A DNA stretch of 64,000 bases from Takakia lepidozioides (GCA_030704615.1 CM060733.1:49104001-49168000); one strand, 5' to 3'; shown: positions 21,534 through 33,100, counted from the first letter of the stretch. Translations and numbers: made by a program. Notes: generated from the letters alone by a model not told the origin.

Positions 21534-22880
21534 GGAATAGCAACCCCCAATGCACATTGGTGACCTTCAATGATCACGGGGAGGGAGGAGGGGATCTCAA
21601 ATGGGCATGCTGCAGTGAAGAAATCCGTGTGCTCCCTTCCTACACGTATTGTGGTGTTGAGTTTTCCTTCAGTTGTTACTCGGTTGCAGTATACACAAAA
21701 TGTGGTTCAAACAGCTAAACGCAAAGCTTTGGATCTCACTCAATTTTTCCATTGTAGAGGGATTAATACTGAAGAAGGACCATGCTTTGCAGCGTTAGTA
21801 GGCCCACCTTGGAATACACATCGGCCTTGTGGATTGGCAACTCCAACCATGCTAAGACTTTAGAATCCATGCAGCTTTTGGTGCTCAAAGAGAGCATGTC
21901 AATGTCAGTCTCTAGAACAATTGATGTGGTTGTTCAGGGCATAGCACCCTTCAGCTCTTGACATGATAACTTCAAGGTAAGATGGTGTGGTTGGTTGAAT
22001 TGCATGCCTAACTAGATATCCTAAGATGATTGACTCTATTTCTTGGAAGCAAGACCATCTTGTTAAACTGGCTAAGTCCTGGCGGAAAAGGTAGAGGACA
22101 TTTTCAAATACCTAAATATTAGACAGGAAGAACTGACCCTGCTAAATATGATGGAGGCTGAAGTGTCTACTTGGCCATGTCACAAGAATGAAAATGGTCC
22201 CAACAAAATAAAGTTAGGCATAAAACCTTATTGAACTTGTTTCCAGTTTGTGATATGGGTGAGGACCTTAGGGATGATCTGAAGGGCCTACCTACCCTTG
22301 GCACTGAAATGAAATTAAAACAATGGGCCGGGAGTGAGTGTACCTTTGAACAACAAACAGATGCAGAGAGGAAAGGCAGATTGTCAATGCCCAACATGTG
22401 GGTGCCCTGAAGACAACATCTGTATATTATATATTTGACGCCTCCCAAAGCAAGCATAAATTATGGTGCAGTCTCTTCACCCCGAAGGGTTACTGCCTTC
22501 CACTAGGAAGGTGGACACCTTTGTGACACCAATCGGTGGATTGAACCCACAATCACTTCCGCGGTGGTATGTGCCCATCACCACTACACAACAATTTGGT
22601 TGTCGACAACATCCATTTTCTGGTACAATGTCTGGGATATTCTCATCAGTGACCCTCTTTAGGATCGCCATCAAGAACATAGTCCTCGCAACACCTCTGT
22701 TCACCAACTTTCAAACCCTCGAGGCTGAGCCTAAAGCCTTGGTGCTATTGGGGTCTAATTGTTGGGCAGCTCACACACAACATATTGATGCTTGTGTGAA
22801 GGGTTTTCTAGATGAAATCTGGAAAGCCCGAACCAGTTGTAATTTACTACACCAGGTAAGTCTCACTACTGGAGTGAGCC
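21534..22880 (+). pseudogene. LINE 3' part, interrupted by a SINE
   Basis: Right after element C the reading continues with PQCTLVTF and EEIRVLPSYTYCGVEF, the expected RT block after the fragment at 13,675-13,870. Around 22,380-22,410 an ACQCP-like CPTCG motif marks the start of the C-terminal zinc-binding (zf-RVT) domain, which a SINE then splits. The reading resumes with a FLVQCLGYSH phrase and ends with TPLFTNF-EAEPKALVLL-CVKGFLDEIWKARTSC. The same tail occurs at 40,170-40,475. Frameshifts and stops are present throughout. Confidence 0.65.
22421..22604 (-). mobile_element. tRNA-derived SINE, copy 1, with 9-bp target duplication
   Basis: On the minus strand it begins GACAACCAA and has a box A-like TAGTGGTGATGGGC and a box B-like GGTTCAATCC about 45 bp later. 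It then continues with a tRNA-unrelated body and an AT-rich tail (TATATAATATACA). The direct repeat GACAACATC flanks it at 22,412-22,420 and 22,605-22,613. It splits the zinc-finger coding part of the LINE. Confidence 0.75.
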
Positions 22881-23582
22881 CCTCACAGTGTTTGTTTCCT
22901 CTTGTTCTGCCCAAACTGGATGCGGGGTCAATGGTCACAAGGGTACGACAAACAACCTTTATGAGTACATTCTTTAGGCTTCCCATTGACATCATGTACT
23001 TTATCTTCTGCTTTAGTTTCTACTTTTGTTACTGTTTCTGTCCAATGAAGCTCTTTGTGCTGTTGTGGATCTTATGGTTTTTCTTCTATCTCTACTTTCA
23101 TCTATGTATATCATCCATATTAGGCAATTCATCCAAGATTTATATTTGTTTTGGAGAATTTTGGCGATTTCATCCATGAGAAAATAGGAAATTTACGACA
23201 GAATATTCGATTTTGATTTTTGAGGTTGAAAAAGTGCAAAATTTCGGCAGCAAGAGAAAGGATGAAAATCACCAAGAGCCAAAAAAAATAGAAGGAATAA
23301 CAAATGGAATGGTACAAAGAAAGAAGGAAACCACTTTCTTCATTATAAGAAGTAAGCAACTTATTATATCTCCTTACGTCCAATCCTCTCTAAATGCCTC
23401 CCAAAAGATGCCTCATAGGGAGCTTATCTTGTATCATTTGTATCTTTTTTTTAAAAAAATTGGTATTTTTTCATAAAATATCTAAACAATTGGAGCAAAC
23501 TTTGGCATTTGACTGTCATTTTCATGAACGTCGCACTAGGGTTTAATCTATATGATCTAATGTTGTATACTATAGTTGTGTA
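22881..23582. other. AT-rich spacer; no gene seen
   Basis: The plus-strand frame to 23,179 becomes a Phe/Tyr/Leu-rich translation of AT-rich DNA after the LINE tail. No motif is seen. It holds the 3' flank of the minus-strand secreted-protein gene. Confidence 0.5.
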
Positions 23583-24776
23583 TTAATTACTGTCGATGCC
23601 ATTAGGGCAAATATCTAAGGGAGGGCCTACACTTCCATCCCAGTTGATGTTTGGACCTTGGCATGTTCCTTCCCAGCATGAAACCGGAATGTGGTTACCA
23701 TCGTAGTTATGCTCAATTATGCCCCCATTGATAACATTCACAATAAAATCCGGGACATAGTTGTAGCCGATGATATTTGGGATGAAACTTGCAGCTTTAG
23801 ATGGTGAAAGTGCACTGTATTTTGCAGATATTACTTCACCTGCAAAATTTGATATCCAAGTTATAATTTCTCCATTGTAGAACATAGAAGCAAGGTCGTT
23901 TAGGATGGAACTAATATCTCTTAGAATTGTTGCTACTTCCACCTCCGTCAAATCAATTTGATACTTAAATATGGCAAATGGGGTTGTTGCACATCGATCT
24001 TCATGTGTATAATTGTTCGCGTCCGAATTCACAAAAGTACACTGAAACGTTTGCCAGCTGCAACATGTATAAGTGCCAGCAGATACTATAGCTTTGAAGG
24101 ATGTGTCCGTCACCGGGAGCTGTCGACGTCACAAAGCAAATTAAAACATGAATGTGAATATATGATAACATGCAATATCGCCATCATTTGTGGAGCTTAA
24201 GATGCACTAATAATGACATTTTTTTTTTCGAAGTAAAATACAACTATATGAATATGTACATATATACTATCCGAAACAATTCCGAACTTTGACATCTAAT
24301 TATCTTGAATCCTAATACTTGGTGTGGTAGATCTCAAACCTAGCCTATAAGCAAAGTGGTTAAAACTAATTTTATATCCACTTCTTTACCAATATAAATG
24401 GTTCAAAATTCTTGTAGCTGATCACGATGAATGTGGATTTCAATGTAGGATACTTTGTTTAAAGACACCTCTTTGAATTTAACTAATCTACTCAACATGA
24501 CCAAACATGATCGACCATGGACCTTCTCTTATGTATATGGAGTGGAGTACAACCTTGACAACTATTGATACAAGATTTCAAACTCTACAATTTTTTGCAT
24601 TTTCACGTAGGTCTCAAACTCGTGACTCGTAACTCAATGATTACCTGTAGGACGCTGATGTCGTAGGAGGCAAGGTTGAACACGCAGTAAGCAGACGCCC
24701 CTTTCAAGAAAATTGGCGTCAGAATCATGATCAAGTAGAGAGGAGCATTCACCATGAGATGCATCATTGGTGCCAT
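23583..24776 (-). CDS. Predicted secreted Cys-rich protein, two exons, 222 aa
   Basis: Exon 1 (24,776-24,645) ends at a CAG|GTAATC donor. Exon 2 (24,119-23,583) follows an ACAG acceptor in the same phase. The product is 222 aa. Residues 1-27 form a hydrophobic signal peptide (APLYLIMILTPIFLKGASA). The mature part has paired and single cysteines: YCVF, a CCSW-QTFQC segment, DRC, SCWEGTC and DIC. It also has potential N-glycosylation sites (for example NYT). This pattern suggests a disulfide-stabilised extracellular protein. I do not recognise the family with confidence. An alternative start is the Met 13 codons upstream. Both exons are open with a clean junction, so the gene may be functional. 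Confidence 0.6.
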
Positions 24777-25880
24777 AATTGATAGGTGCAACTGGTTATG
24801 GGTGCAATAAACCACTTATCTCTTTCTTATTTGGACAAGATTGTTTTTTTTACCCTTGAAGTACTAAATCTTCAGAGACCACATGCACACTAAAATGCAC
24901 CCGCACAAATGCATTGATAGATGTGGGTGTTGAGTGATGATATCTAGATTTATACCTCCCTACATGCATGACAGACAAACTGTACTATTAATGGATGTAA
25001 AATTGTATTGCTGCATTGATAGTTTGTCGATGTGTCAACGTATGACAGCTTGGTTATGCAGACACGTGATGCGCAAACCCGATATGACTGGATCTGTGCA
25101 TCATCCCAACAAATGTGATCAGGTGTTGCGTGCAATCGGGTTGTGGGTGCATAGAAGTAAAAAACTGAAGGGTCAGACTTTTGGGTAAAATGTATGTTTG
25201 CGTTGGTTACGCATGTACTAGGCAGAGCTAAATTTAAAAGACATCTGTTTCATTTCGGCATGTGTACTGCTTTAGTGTACCAAAAGTGGCTAAATAGCTT
25301 GTGATGAACAAAATATCGACTTGGTCGATTTAGTTGTGCCGTTGGCACCTTGGACTAGGAGATTGGCGGCCTCGTTATCTTGTACTATGCTTGTGTATGC
25401 TATTCAAGTGATGTAGTTGTAATTGATGTATGTGTATTGGGTCAACCCAGATGAACATGGTTGCGCCGCTGGCATGGACTAAGAGATTGACGGCCTTGTT
25501 ATACTTATATTAACATATTGTTTGTGGATGTGATATGTGATGTATTTATGTACTGCTACTACAACATAATCCGGCTTTCACGACTGAGGGGTTGTGGCGG
25601 CCATGGCTTTTTCTGTCTATGTTTATGACTGCAAGTCTTAAAAGCCAAGAATTTTGCTATTCCACATAAACGTAGTCGTGGTTGTGTCTACACGTATACG
25701 AAAAATACGGAGGGTTGGTCAACTTCATTTGACCGTACCAACATCTTGAAAATATATAACTATCAATAATGGGTTGTGTCTATGACATGTAGAAGAAGAT
25801 GACGTGGCAATATGTTTCAGTCGTCTTTGCTATTAACAGTCATTTAGCATATTAAGCCTAAATTAAAAACAATAAACATT
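24777..25880. other. Spacer with a diverged 50-bp direct repeat
   Basis: No gene is recognised. A sequence of about 50 bp at 25,333-25,382 (GTTGTGCCGTTGGCACC, GGACTAGGAGATTGGCGGCC) recurs in diverged form at 25,462-25,505. The rest is AT-rich with no clear coding content. Confidence 0.5.
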
Positions 25881-25889
25881 TTGTATTTT

Positions 25890-26720
25890 AGAATTTGTAA
25901 GTTTTTTAGGCTAAGAATGTCGACGGATGTGGGATCGTGGCATACTATGATTGCAAGATATACACACCAAGATGCAAGAACTGTGAAGGAGAGAGGGATG
26001 TTGTTAAGTGCGGAAGAGGGCTGTAGTGAAAGAGAGGCATGTTGTGAAGTGCAAGAGCATTCTCAATGTACACCAAGTTTAGAGTTTAGGGTTTACTTGG
26101 ACCTTGAACGCGCTTCGGTCCCATGGAATATATACACACATTATAGTATTGTCGGTGGACGCCTTTGTGATGCCAATCGGTGGATTGAACCACTACCACT
26201 TTCAAGGTGGTACCACTGGGCTACAACTTGGTTGTCCATATTCACATGGAATATTATGATGCCAAAATTTACCAAGCACAAGTGTGGCAGGAATACCTTG
26301 GAGACATATGAGCAAAAGATAGGAAAGGTTTGAAGGTCGACCACATCATGTTCGTTTGTGTTTGCAATGCATGTGTGAGCTTGGCAGTCCTGGAAAAGGG
26401 CAAAGCGGTCCATGGTGACATCATCAAAGCTGGGATTGTACCAGACGTCAGTCTGAACACTGCCTTGATGGACATGTATGCCAAATGCGACAACATCAAG
26501 GATGCAAAGGGAGTGTTCCACACATTGAATGAAGTGTGTTGTTATGGAGCACTCGATCGCAAGATATGCCAAACATGGGTGCGGGATGGAGGCTTTTGAG
26601 ACCTATGAGCAAAAAATACGGGAAGGGTCCAATTTGGATGTGATTTCACTTAATATGCAACTGAGCCTTTTGGGAAATCTTGTTTGTACCCTTCTTCCTA
26701 GCCACCCAGCCTCTACCTTC
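25890..26720 (+). pseudogene. PPR protein remnant, split by a SINE
   Basis: Fragments of plant PLS-type pentatricopeptide repeats are legible: DVGSWHTMIARYTHQDA (about 25,930), then WNIMMPKFTKHKCG after the SINE, VDHIMFVCVCNACVSL, LEKGKAVHGDIIKAG, PDVSLNTALMDMYAKCDNIKDA and KHGCGMEAFETYEQKI. These are helix-turn-helix repeats that bind organellar RNA in intact proteins. Frame changes near 26,330 and 26,560 and stops show decay. No start, transit peptide or C-terminal editing domain remains. Confidence 0.8.
26132..26244 (-). mobile_element. tRNA-derived SINE, copy 2, with 10-bp target duplication
   Basis: The minus strand reads GACAACCAAGTTGTAGCCCA, GTGGTACCACC, a box B-like GGTTCAATCC, and CACCGATTGGCATCACAAAG, matching copy 1 in its head. 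The direct repeat CATGGAATAT flanks it (26,122-26,131 and 26,245-26,254) and encodes the WNI of a PPR repeat on both sides. Confidence 0.75.
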
Positions 26721-26939
26721 AACAATAAACACCAGTTACACTTTGAGACAACAAAGGCCTCATTTTATGTATCATGTAAGCAGTTCAATGGAAGGTCTAT
26801 TTTGTTGATTGCTGTGGAATGCCAACATACTAGACTCCTGAGACCACATCCACACTATAATGGTGTCGTTCACGGATCTCGCGTTGTCCGGTGTGTGCAA
26901 CCAGAAAGCCATATGAAAATTGAGGTCCAACCAGGATAG

Positions 26940-27096
26940 GCCTCATGCATCTAGAAATGTACAATATTTGTCAACTTTTTATGTGCTAAAAGGGAGTGGT
27001 TTCTTGAAATGATTTGCTAAAGCGATCATAAACATAAGGAGAAAGATAAGGACTCATATAACCTGCCAAACCATAGCTGTCAGAACACAACAAGTC
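26940..27096. other. Spacer; nothing recognised
   Basis: Short AT-rich interval between the PPR remnant and the next ORF. Confidence 0.4.
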
Positions 27097-28020
27097 TCAA
27101 ACCCACATAATTGAAGGAGACAACAACTCATACAGAAAAGAATCCACCTCGGCATAAGCTTTTAGATCATCCTCAGTCAATGGTAGCAGTGTGCACGGAG
27201 CAGGAGGGACATCACAATCAAAATCCAACGAACCCTCAACGTGCTGAGCTTGGATGAATCTCTCATACTCCTCAAAAACTGCCTGTCTCATCATCCGAGA
27301 ATGTGGGAGACCTGTAACTGGATGGATAGGGTCAAATAGGGGAAAGGAAACACAAATGTCACTCCCTGCAGCCTCTACGTTTGCACCGGCAAGCACCCCG
27401 CTGCTAGAAAAGCCCCCTCCACCTGCAGAGCGAGAACTTCCGCGGCCACCGGCACTAGGAGTCAAATCCATAAGGTTCCCATCCTTGTTGTATCTCTTAC
27501 GCTCCCAATACATACTGTGGAGCTTCTTGATGTACTGGATATCAGTGGGACGCACATAAGTGTGGACACTCTCATTGTGCCATATTAGATGCTTCACATG
27601 GGCAAATCTAGGCACTGAAGGCACAATCTGCTCGTGATCCTGCAAAACCTTAACGTGGATGGCATGAGAAAAGCTCAAATAACCTGGCATAGCTGTTCCT
27701 GGCGGATCTGGCGTGAGAGGCTTCGGCGGCTGATGGGGCAATCTGGTAGTTCCCAGCCAAGGCACAAACCTTTGCGGCTGCTGTGATGCACGTCCTATCC
27801 CCAGAAACAAGGCTCCAAGATACGACGTAGGGTCAAAGTGAAGTAGTAAATCAATATACCCATAACTTGCATGGACGTTATTACCGGATGCATCTGCATC
27901 AACAACACGACACCCCACGGGAGAAGATAGGGGAGGGACCTTGGTAGGAGAGGCCTCGTTCAAGCACGCGTGGTATATGCCCAAATTGACAAAATACAAC
28001 TTTCCAACCTCGAAGGCCAT
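27097..28020 (-). CDS. Uncharacterised 307-aa single-exon ORF
   Basis: One open frame runs from an ATG at 28,020 (context AAGATGG, a fair plant start) to a stop at 27,097. The product has no signal peptide or membrane segment. Residues about 200-220 are a Gly/Ser-rich linker (GRGSSRSAGGGG) between two more structured parts. The frame is more GC-rich than its AT-rich surroundings. I recognise no domain. A captured or transposon-encoded protein is possible; so is an intronless host gene. Confidence 0.5.
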   Translation of the reverse strand: MAFEVGKLYFVNLGIYHACLNEASPTKVPPLSSPVGCRVVDADASGNNVHASYGYIDLLLHFDPTSYLGALFLGIGRASQQPQRFVPWLGTTRLPHQPPKPLTPDPPGTAMPGYLSFSHAIHVKVLQDHEQIVPSVPRFAHVKHLIWHNESVHTYVRPTDIQYIKKLHSMYWERKRYNKDGNLMDLTPSAGGRGSSRSAGGGGFSSSGVLAGANVEAAGSDICVSFPLFDPIHPVTGLPHSRMMRQAVFEEYERFIQAQHVEGSLDFDCDVPPAPCTLLPLTEDDLKAYAEVDSFLYELLSPSIMWV

Positions 28021-29410
28021 CTTCTCACTGGTCTATAGAATCAAACACAAAAATCCAATTACTACTCAATCGGTATTGGCAACCTTACCCATATACAACA
28101 CATCGTGTATCAACACTGATTGTGGGCTCAATCAACATACTGTCCGTCAACTTCATAGAGGCCACAAAAACTTAATTCAACATACAAAGAAACTTACCAG
28201 AATCACCACTTCTCCAACGCACATTCTAGAGACGAAACAAACGCCGGTGAGCAGACGGAAACGTACAGAATTTAGGACACATGCAGAGTCATTCAACGAA
28301 ACCTACACCTGTACAACCACTGCAATGAACCCCCACTCCCTCGCATCCTGAGCCTCTCTCTCCTAACTCCCCAAGAAGCAACAACCTCACTCATAACGCA
28401 ATCAGCAACACGATCCTCCCTCCTACACACGAATAGCGGTCCAACACCACTCCCATACACTCCCTCCAAACCTCTCTCATAGACACAAATCTCTCATACC
28501 TCACTACTCAACTAACTGGATAATGAATAGAAGGATCGGAGTGGAACCTCAATCATCTACCTCATGGCAGTTATTTTTTTCTTACTTTATTAATAATTTA
28601 GCTTCCAGGGTCACTCCCTGTTCTCTAAAAAAGAAAAAAGAAAGAAAGAAAAAAATAGAAAAAAATCTGTTTAACTATACTTTGTATAATTGAGGATTTT
28701 ATGAGTTAAATTTAGGGATATAAACTTATAAATAAATTATGTAATATATTAGTACTATAAATTATGTACTATTTATTTATTTATTTAAAAAGGGAAACAC
28801 CTGGGAGCGACAGCTCACAAATCAGGCTATTTATCTATTACTAAAGGGTATAGTTATGAGTTATATTTGTATGAGTTATACCCGGTATTTTTACTATTTA
28901 TTTATACCCTTCAGATCCAACCAGCAGTAATATATCTTTACCCGGAGGCTAAATGTAATTTTGAAAATATAGTAGGCGGAGGGTATGTTTAAAACAATAT
29001 ACTCGCACAACACTGGTGAGTGAGAACCATGGGGCCCACTCTGCGGAAAGCAATGGTAGGGCGACCACGTGTGAGCACCTCACGAAAGGTAGGCCAAAAG
29101 CTATGGCTTGCGTGGCAGCGCCTTGTCCGTCCCTGCAATCTCTGTATTGTGCTTGACATGTGGGGACGAATCAGTGGCATGCGAGCAGGGCTATGGAGTA
29201 ATATACGCAGAGATCAAGGCAAATGCAAAGCGCATGTGCTGGCCTTCACCATCACTCCAAAGTAGCCGAGTGTTTTCTCGCAGAGGACCACTCGGTCCAC
29301 TCGGTTATGGTGTGTGTCTGAGTTTCTCAATGACAAGGCAGAGTGTGTGTGGCTGATAGGACTCTGACGAGGAGTGTGGGGTTGAGGAACTATCGATTTT
29401 CTTCGCAGCC
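28021..29410. other. AT-rich spacer and 5' flank of the glucanotransferase gene
   Basis: Bases 28,560-28,960 are very AT-rich with A/G and A/T low-complexity runs. Open frames at 29,000-29,400 on both strands show no recognisable motif. Confidence 0.5.
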
Positions 29411-29418
29411 CAGTTCGT

Positions 29419-29424
29419 TATATA
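29419..29424 (+). promoter_or_regulatory. Candidate TATA box of the DPE1-like gene
   Basis: TATATA lies 103 bp upstream of the ATG at 29,527 in a region that is not otherwise AT-rich, a plausible core promoter position for a short 5' UTR. Transcription start is not known. Confidence 0.4.
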
Positions 29425-29526
29425 CGCTTGAATAGGGGCGAGGAAGGGAAGTCCAAAGGCGTGAGCAACGAGCCCAATACTCTGTGAAGTTCTCGAGACC
29501 AGCAAGGTGTGTGCTGAAGGAGAAAA

Positions 29527-31134
29527 ATGGCAACAATGGAAGCTGTTCTGAATGGAGAGGTGGGCGTGGGTGAGGATTTGCCCCCCGAGTATGAGCAAGA
29601 CGATCCCGCCAAGAGTATATCTCAAAGGAGGGCTGGGATTCTTCTGCACCCGTCATCCTTGCCAGGCCCCTATGGCATAGGAGAGCTTGGCAAGGAGGCA
29701 TTGATCTTTCTGGACTGGTTGGAATCTACCGGGTGCACTGTCTGGCAGGTACTGCCCTTGGTTCCTCCGGGAAGGAAAGGAGGCGAGGACGGTTCACCTT
29801 ATGCTGGCAGCGATGCCAACTGCGGAAACACTCTCCTCATCTCGCTGGAAGAGCTTGTGAAGGATGGCCTCTTGGACAAGGGTGACCTCCCCAAGACAGT
29901 ACCTGTTGGGAGAGCGAAATTTGATGCGGTTGCTCAAGTGAAGGACCACCTCGTATCCAAGGCGGCGAAGAACCTTGTTGGGAGAAAAGGCCCCATGAAG
30001 GATGACTTCGAGAAATTCCGGAAAAACCCCCGTATCTCAGCGTGGCTAGAGGAGGCCGCATTGTTTGCAGCCATAGACCACGCAATTGATACACAGTACT
30101 GGTGGGAATGGCCCGAACCTCTCAGAGACCGCAGCCCTACAGCCCTGGATACAGCACGCCACAAGCACGAAGACTTCATTTCCCAATTCATTGCAGAGCA
30201 GTTTTTGTTCCATCGCCAATGGCAGGCCATTCACACCTATGCTAACAACCATGGCATTAAGATTGTGGGGGACATGCCAATTTACGTAGGAGGTCACAGT
30301 GCGGATGTCTGGGCAAACCGCTCGATGTTTGCTTTGGACCAAAAGACTGGGGCTCCGGCAATGGTGAGTGGGGTTCCTCCAGATTTGTTCAGCTCAACCG
30401 GACAGCTTTGGGGCAGCCCTCTCTACAACTGGACCGAGATGGCCAGGGATGGATATACATGGTGGGTCACTCGAATGAGACGGGCATTCGAGCTCTATGA
30501 TGAGTTCCGGATCGACCATTTCCGAGGGCTGGCTGGCTATTGGGCTGTTCCTGCTACCGCTGAGACTGCCATGCATGGAAAATGGAAGGCTGGTCCAAGG
30601 GAAGATTTTTTCATTGCCATCAGGGAGGCGGTTGGTAAGGTTGATATCATTGCTGAAGACTTGGGTGTCATCACAGGGGATGTGGTGTCATTGCGAAAAA
30701 ATATTAAGGCTCCTGGCATGGCTGTTCTCCAGTTTGCATTTGGGAGTGATTCCAAGAATCCTCATTTACCACATAACCACGAATGTGACCAAGTGGTGTA
30801 CCCAGGAACGCATGACAACGATACCTGCGTGGGTTGGTGGAATAAAGCTGATACGAAGGAAAAAGACTCTGTGAAGCGATATCTGCGGTTTGAGAAGGAT
30901 GATGAGATCCATTGGGAACTTATCCGGTGCGCCATGGCGTCTGTTGCTCGCACAGCCGTAATCCCGCTTCAGGATGTGCTAGGTCTGGATAACTCAGCTC
31001 GGATGAACACGCCAGCTACCCAGTTAGGTAATTGGGGTTGGAGAGTGGGAGAGACAGGTATTTTTAGTAAGTTAGAGAAGGAGAAGAAGCATTTACATGC
31101 ACTTCTCACTGAATTCAACCGCCTACCTCGCTGA
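29527..31134 (+). CDS. DPE1: 4-alpha-glucanotransferase (disproportionating enzyme), intronless, 535 aa
   Basis: GH77 enzyme that transfers glucan units between maltooligosaccharides during starch metabolism. Family features in order: GILLHPSSLPGPYGIGELG (about 37-55), DGSPYAGSDANCGN, GDMPIYVGGHSADVWAN, GSPLYNW, FRIDHFRG with the nucleophile Asp330, IIAEDLGVI with acid/base Glu377, and GTHDNDT with the third carboxylate Asp430. The length fits mature plastid DPE1; it lacks the starch-binding domains of cytosolic DPE2. The N-terminus before the GH77 domain is short and acidic, not a typical transit peptide, so location is uncertain. The whole coding region is one exon, whereas other host-like genes here have introns, so a retrocopy origin is possible. 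The frame is intact with all catalytic residues. Confidence 0.93.
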   Translation: MATMEAVLNGEVGVGEDLPPEYEQDDPAKSISQRRAGILLHPSSLPGPYGIGELGKEALIFLDWLESTGCTVWQVLPLVPPGRKGGEDGSPYAGSDANCGNTLLISLEELVKDGLLDKGDLPKTVPVGRAKFDAVAQVKDHLVSKAAKNLVGRKGPMKDDFEKFRKNPRISAWLEEAALFAAIDHAIDTQYWWEWPEPLRDRSPTALDTARHKHEDFISQFIAEQFLFHRQWQAIHTYANNHGIKIVGDMPIYVGGHSADVWANRSMFALDQKTGAPAMVSGVPPDLFSSTGQLWGSPLYNWTEMARDGYTWWVTRMRRAFELYDEFRIDHFRGLAGYWAVPATAETAMHGKWKAGPREDFFIAIREAVGKVDIIAEDLGVITGDVVSLRKNIKAPGMAVLQFAFGSDSKNPHLPHNHECDQVVYPGTHDNDTCVGWWNKADTKEKDSVKRYLRFEKDDEIHWELIRCAMASVARTAVIPLQDVLGLDNSARMNTPATQLGNWGWRVGETGIFSKLEKEKKHLHALLTEFNRLPR

Positions 31135-33100
31135 GAGAAATGGGGCTCAATGGAGGAGGACGGCACATTGGATGTCTGATACACCTATCCAAGGCCAGGT
31201 TTGTCAGCGTCATCTTTGACAGAGGATGCAGTCAAATATAGAGACACAATGATGTTTTAAAACGGGGCATGATTGTTTGATGGTGCTTATTTCGGCATTA
31301 CTGGAGAGGGCTCACAATGTAAACTGCAAATGTGTAATGGAGGTGAGGTGAAAAATGAGATGAGATGACAGGGGTGAGCTGCATTGTATCGCCTAGGGAG
31401 GGGTGGCAGTGACCACGATCAAGAAGATGGAGAGAGTTCTTACAAATTCTATTGTGTAAGGAGGTGAGGAAGAGAAGGTCCCAAATAGGTGGGGGTCAGT
31501 GTGGGATTAAGATGGCTTAGTTCAGATGGTATTTACTCTCTCTTTTCCTGATGAGCACTTCAGCATGTAGAAAGAAGACTGGTCAGGGTAACTAGGAGCC
31601 ACTTCACCTTTGGGTTACTTCCCGCTTTCGGGGGTACCAATATATTCAAGTACCTTTCGTGTAAATGTTTCCTCATCTCTCTCACTTTCCTGCATGAGTT
31701 TCCTATCTCAAGGCGGAGCTGTCCATAAGTACAGCCCTGGCGTTCAGTATGTTTCTCTATATCAATAGCAAACAGTAAAGGGTTGATCACTGGGAGGTTC
31801 CTGGTTTTTTATAATGTTCCAGACTGTCTGGCTGGAGTGTAGTAAACACTGGTTGTCCTGAATTCCTTAGAATGTGCCATGTCCTAAATTACAGTGACTA
31901 GTAGTCATTTGTGGCTGAAGGGATTTGACAAAGTGACTTCAATTTTAGTTCCAAAACTCTCGGGGCTTGCAGAGAGGAGTCCTAATCCCACCCTTGCACA
32001 CGCATGGGCAATTACGCAAGCTACCATCGGTGTCTTCAACCCCTCTATCTCTCTCTGCCCTGTTGTCACAGATGTGGCCAAACTGTGTCCAATCTGTAGC
32101 AGCACAGAAGCGACATTCAGCATAAGAGACTTTGAACACTTGATTCCCTGTAAATTGAAATTGCACAAACCCTATGTCAGTTTTACTATCCCAAAGGACT
32201 GCCACTACCGGTGTGCAGTAAGTCAACAATCCTTGGGGGAGTGCGGGGCGATGGGAATACTCTTCCCTCTCATCCTGGCTGAGGCATTTTGTTTTGCAGA
32301 TGAAACGTTTGTAGAAACTCTTGGCGCTTAGGGTCATCTTCCTGCAGGGATAGAGACTGTTTGCCGATTCCTTAGAATGTAGTGCTTTGTTTGATAGACA
32401 TTATGATGGTGTCTTCTTGGCTCTCTGATACAGCCGTTTCACACAAGCACATGTAAGAACAAGCTGGTTAGAGTGGTGAGAGAGAGGGTAGAGACGAGAG
32501 GCCTTTGTGTGTGTAGGACTACCGTAGTTTCATCCAGGCAAGAGTGTTAACAAGCACAGGAAATGGCAGCAGGCAGAGGGGCAGGGGCTGGGACACGGAC
32601 TACGTAGTTGCAGGAGTCTTTGCTCATTATCAGCATTGCTGCAGGTGGAAACAGTAACGAGGTTTAACCATTTAATAATTCCTCGAGGTTTGTACTGCGG
32701 TCAGTAGTAGGTATGGTAAAGGTGGCATTAGTCATGCCCTCTACCATACTAAAAAGTAGAGGGTGTTCAGAAGTACTATGTTAATATTAGCTGAATTAAT
32801 GGGTAGACGTGAGATGTTCAACTGGCACTGGAGCATCTCATCCTTCCCGGTGCGCAGTTACAGCATTGTGTTTCTTTGTTAGTCACATGATGAATTGCTC
32901 AAGAAGTAGCCAGAGATATAACTTGCAGAGATGAAGGAGAAAATTACAAAGCCACTACTGCAAAAATGGCAGGCTTTGTCGTCTTTCCAATACTAGAACA
33001 ACTTGCATTGTTCTTGGAGGTCATTAGGAAAGCCGAGAGGGGAAAATAACCTTGGTAGGAAAAGCCACAAGGCTACGGGGGCATTGCCCAGAAAAGCCAC
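31135..33100. other. Intergenic region; no gene recognised
   Basis: This holds the 3' flank of the glucanotransferase gene. Overlapping open frames on both strands at 31,894-32,337 show no domain I recognise and may be chance or very old coding remnants. Confidence 0.4.

Noticed and set aside
31894-32337. Overlapping plus and minus ORFs of about 130-145 aa as genes
   Set aside because: No motif, no splice context and no agreement on strand; kept only as part of the intergenic note.
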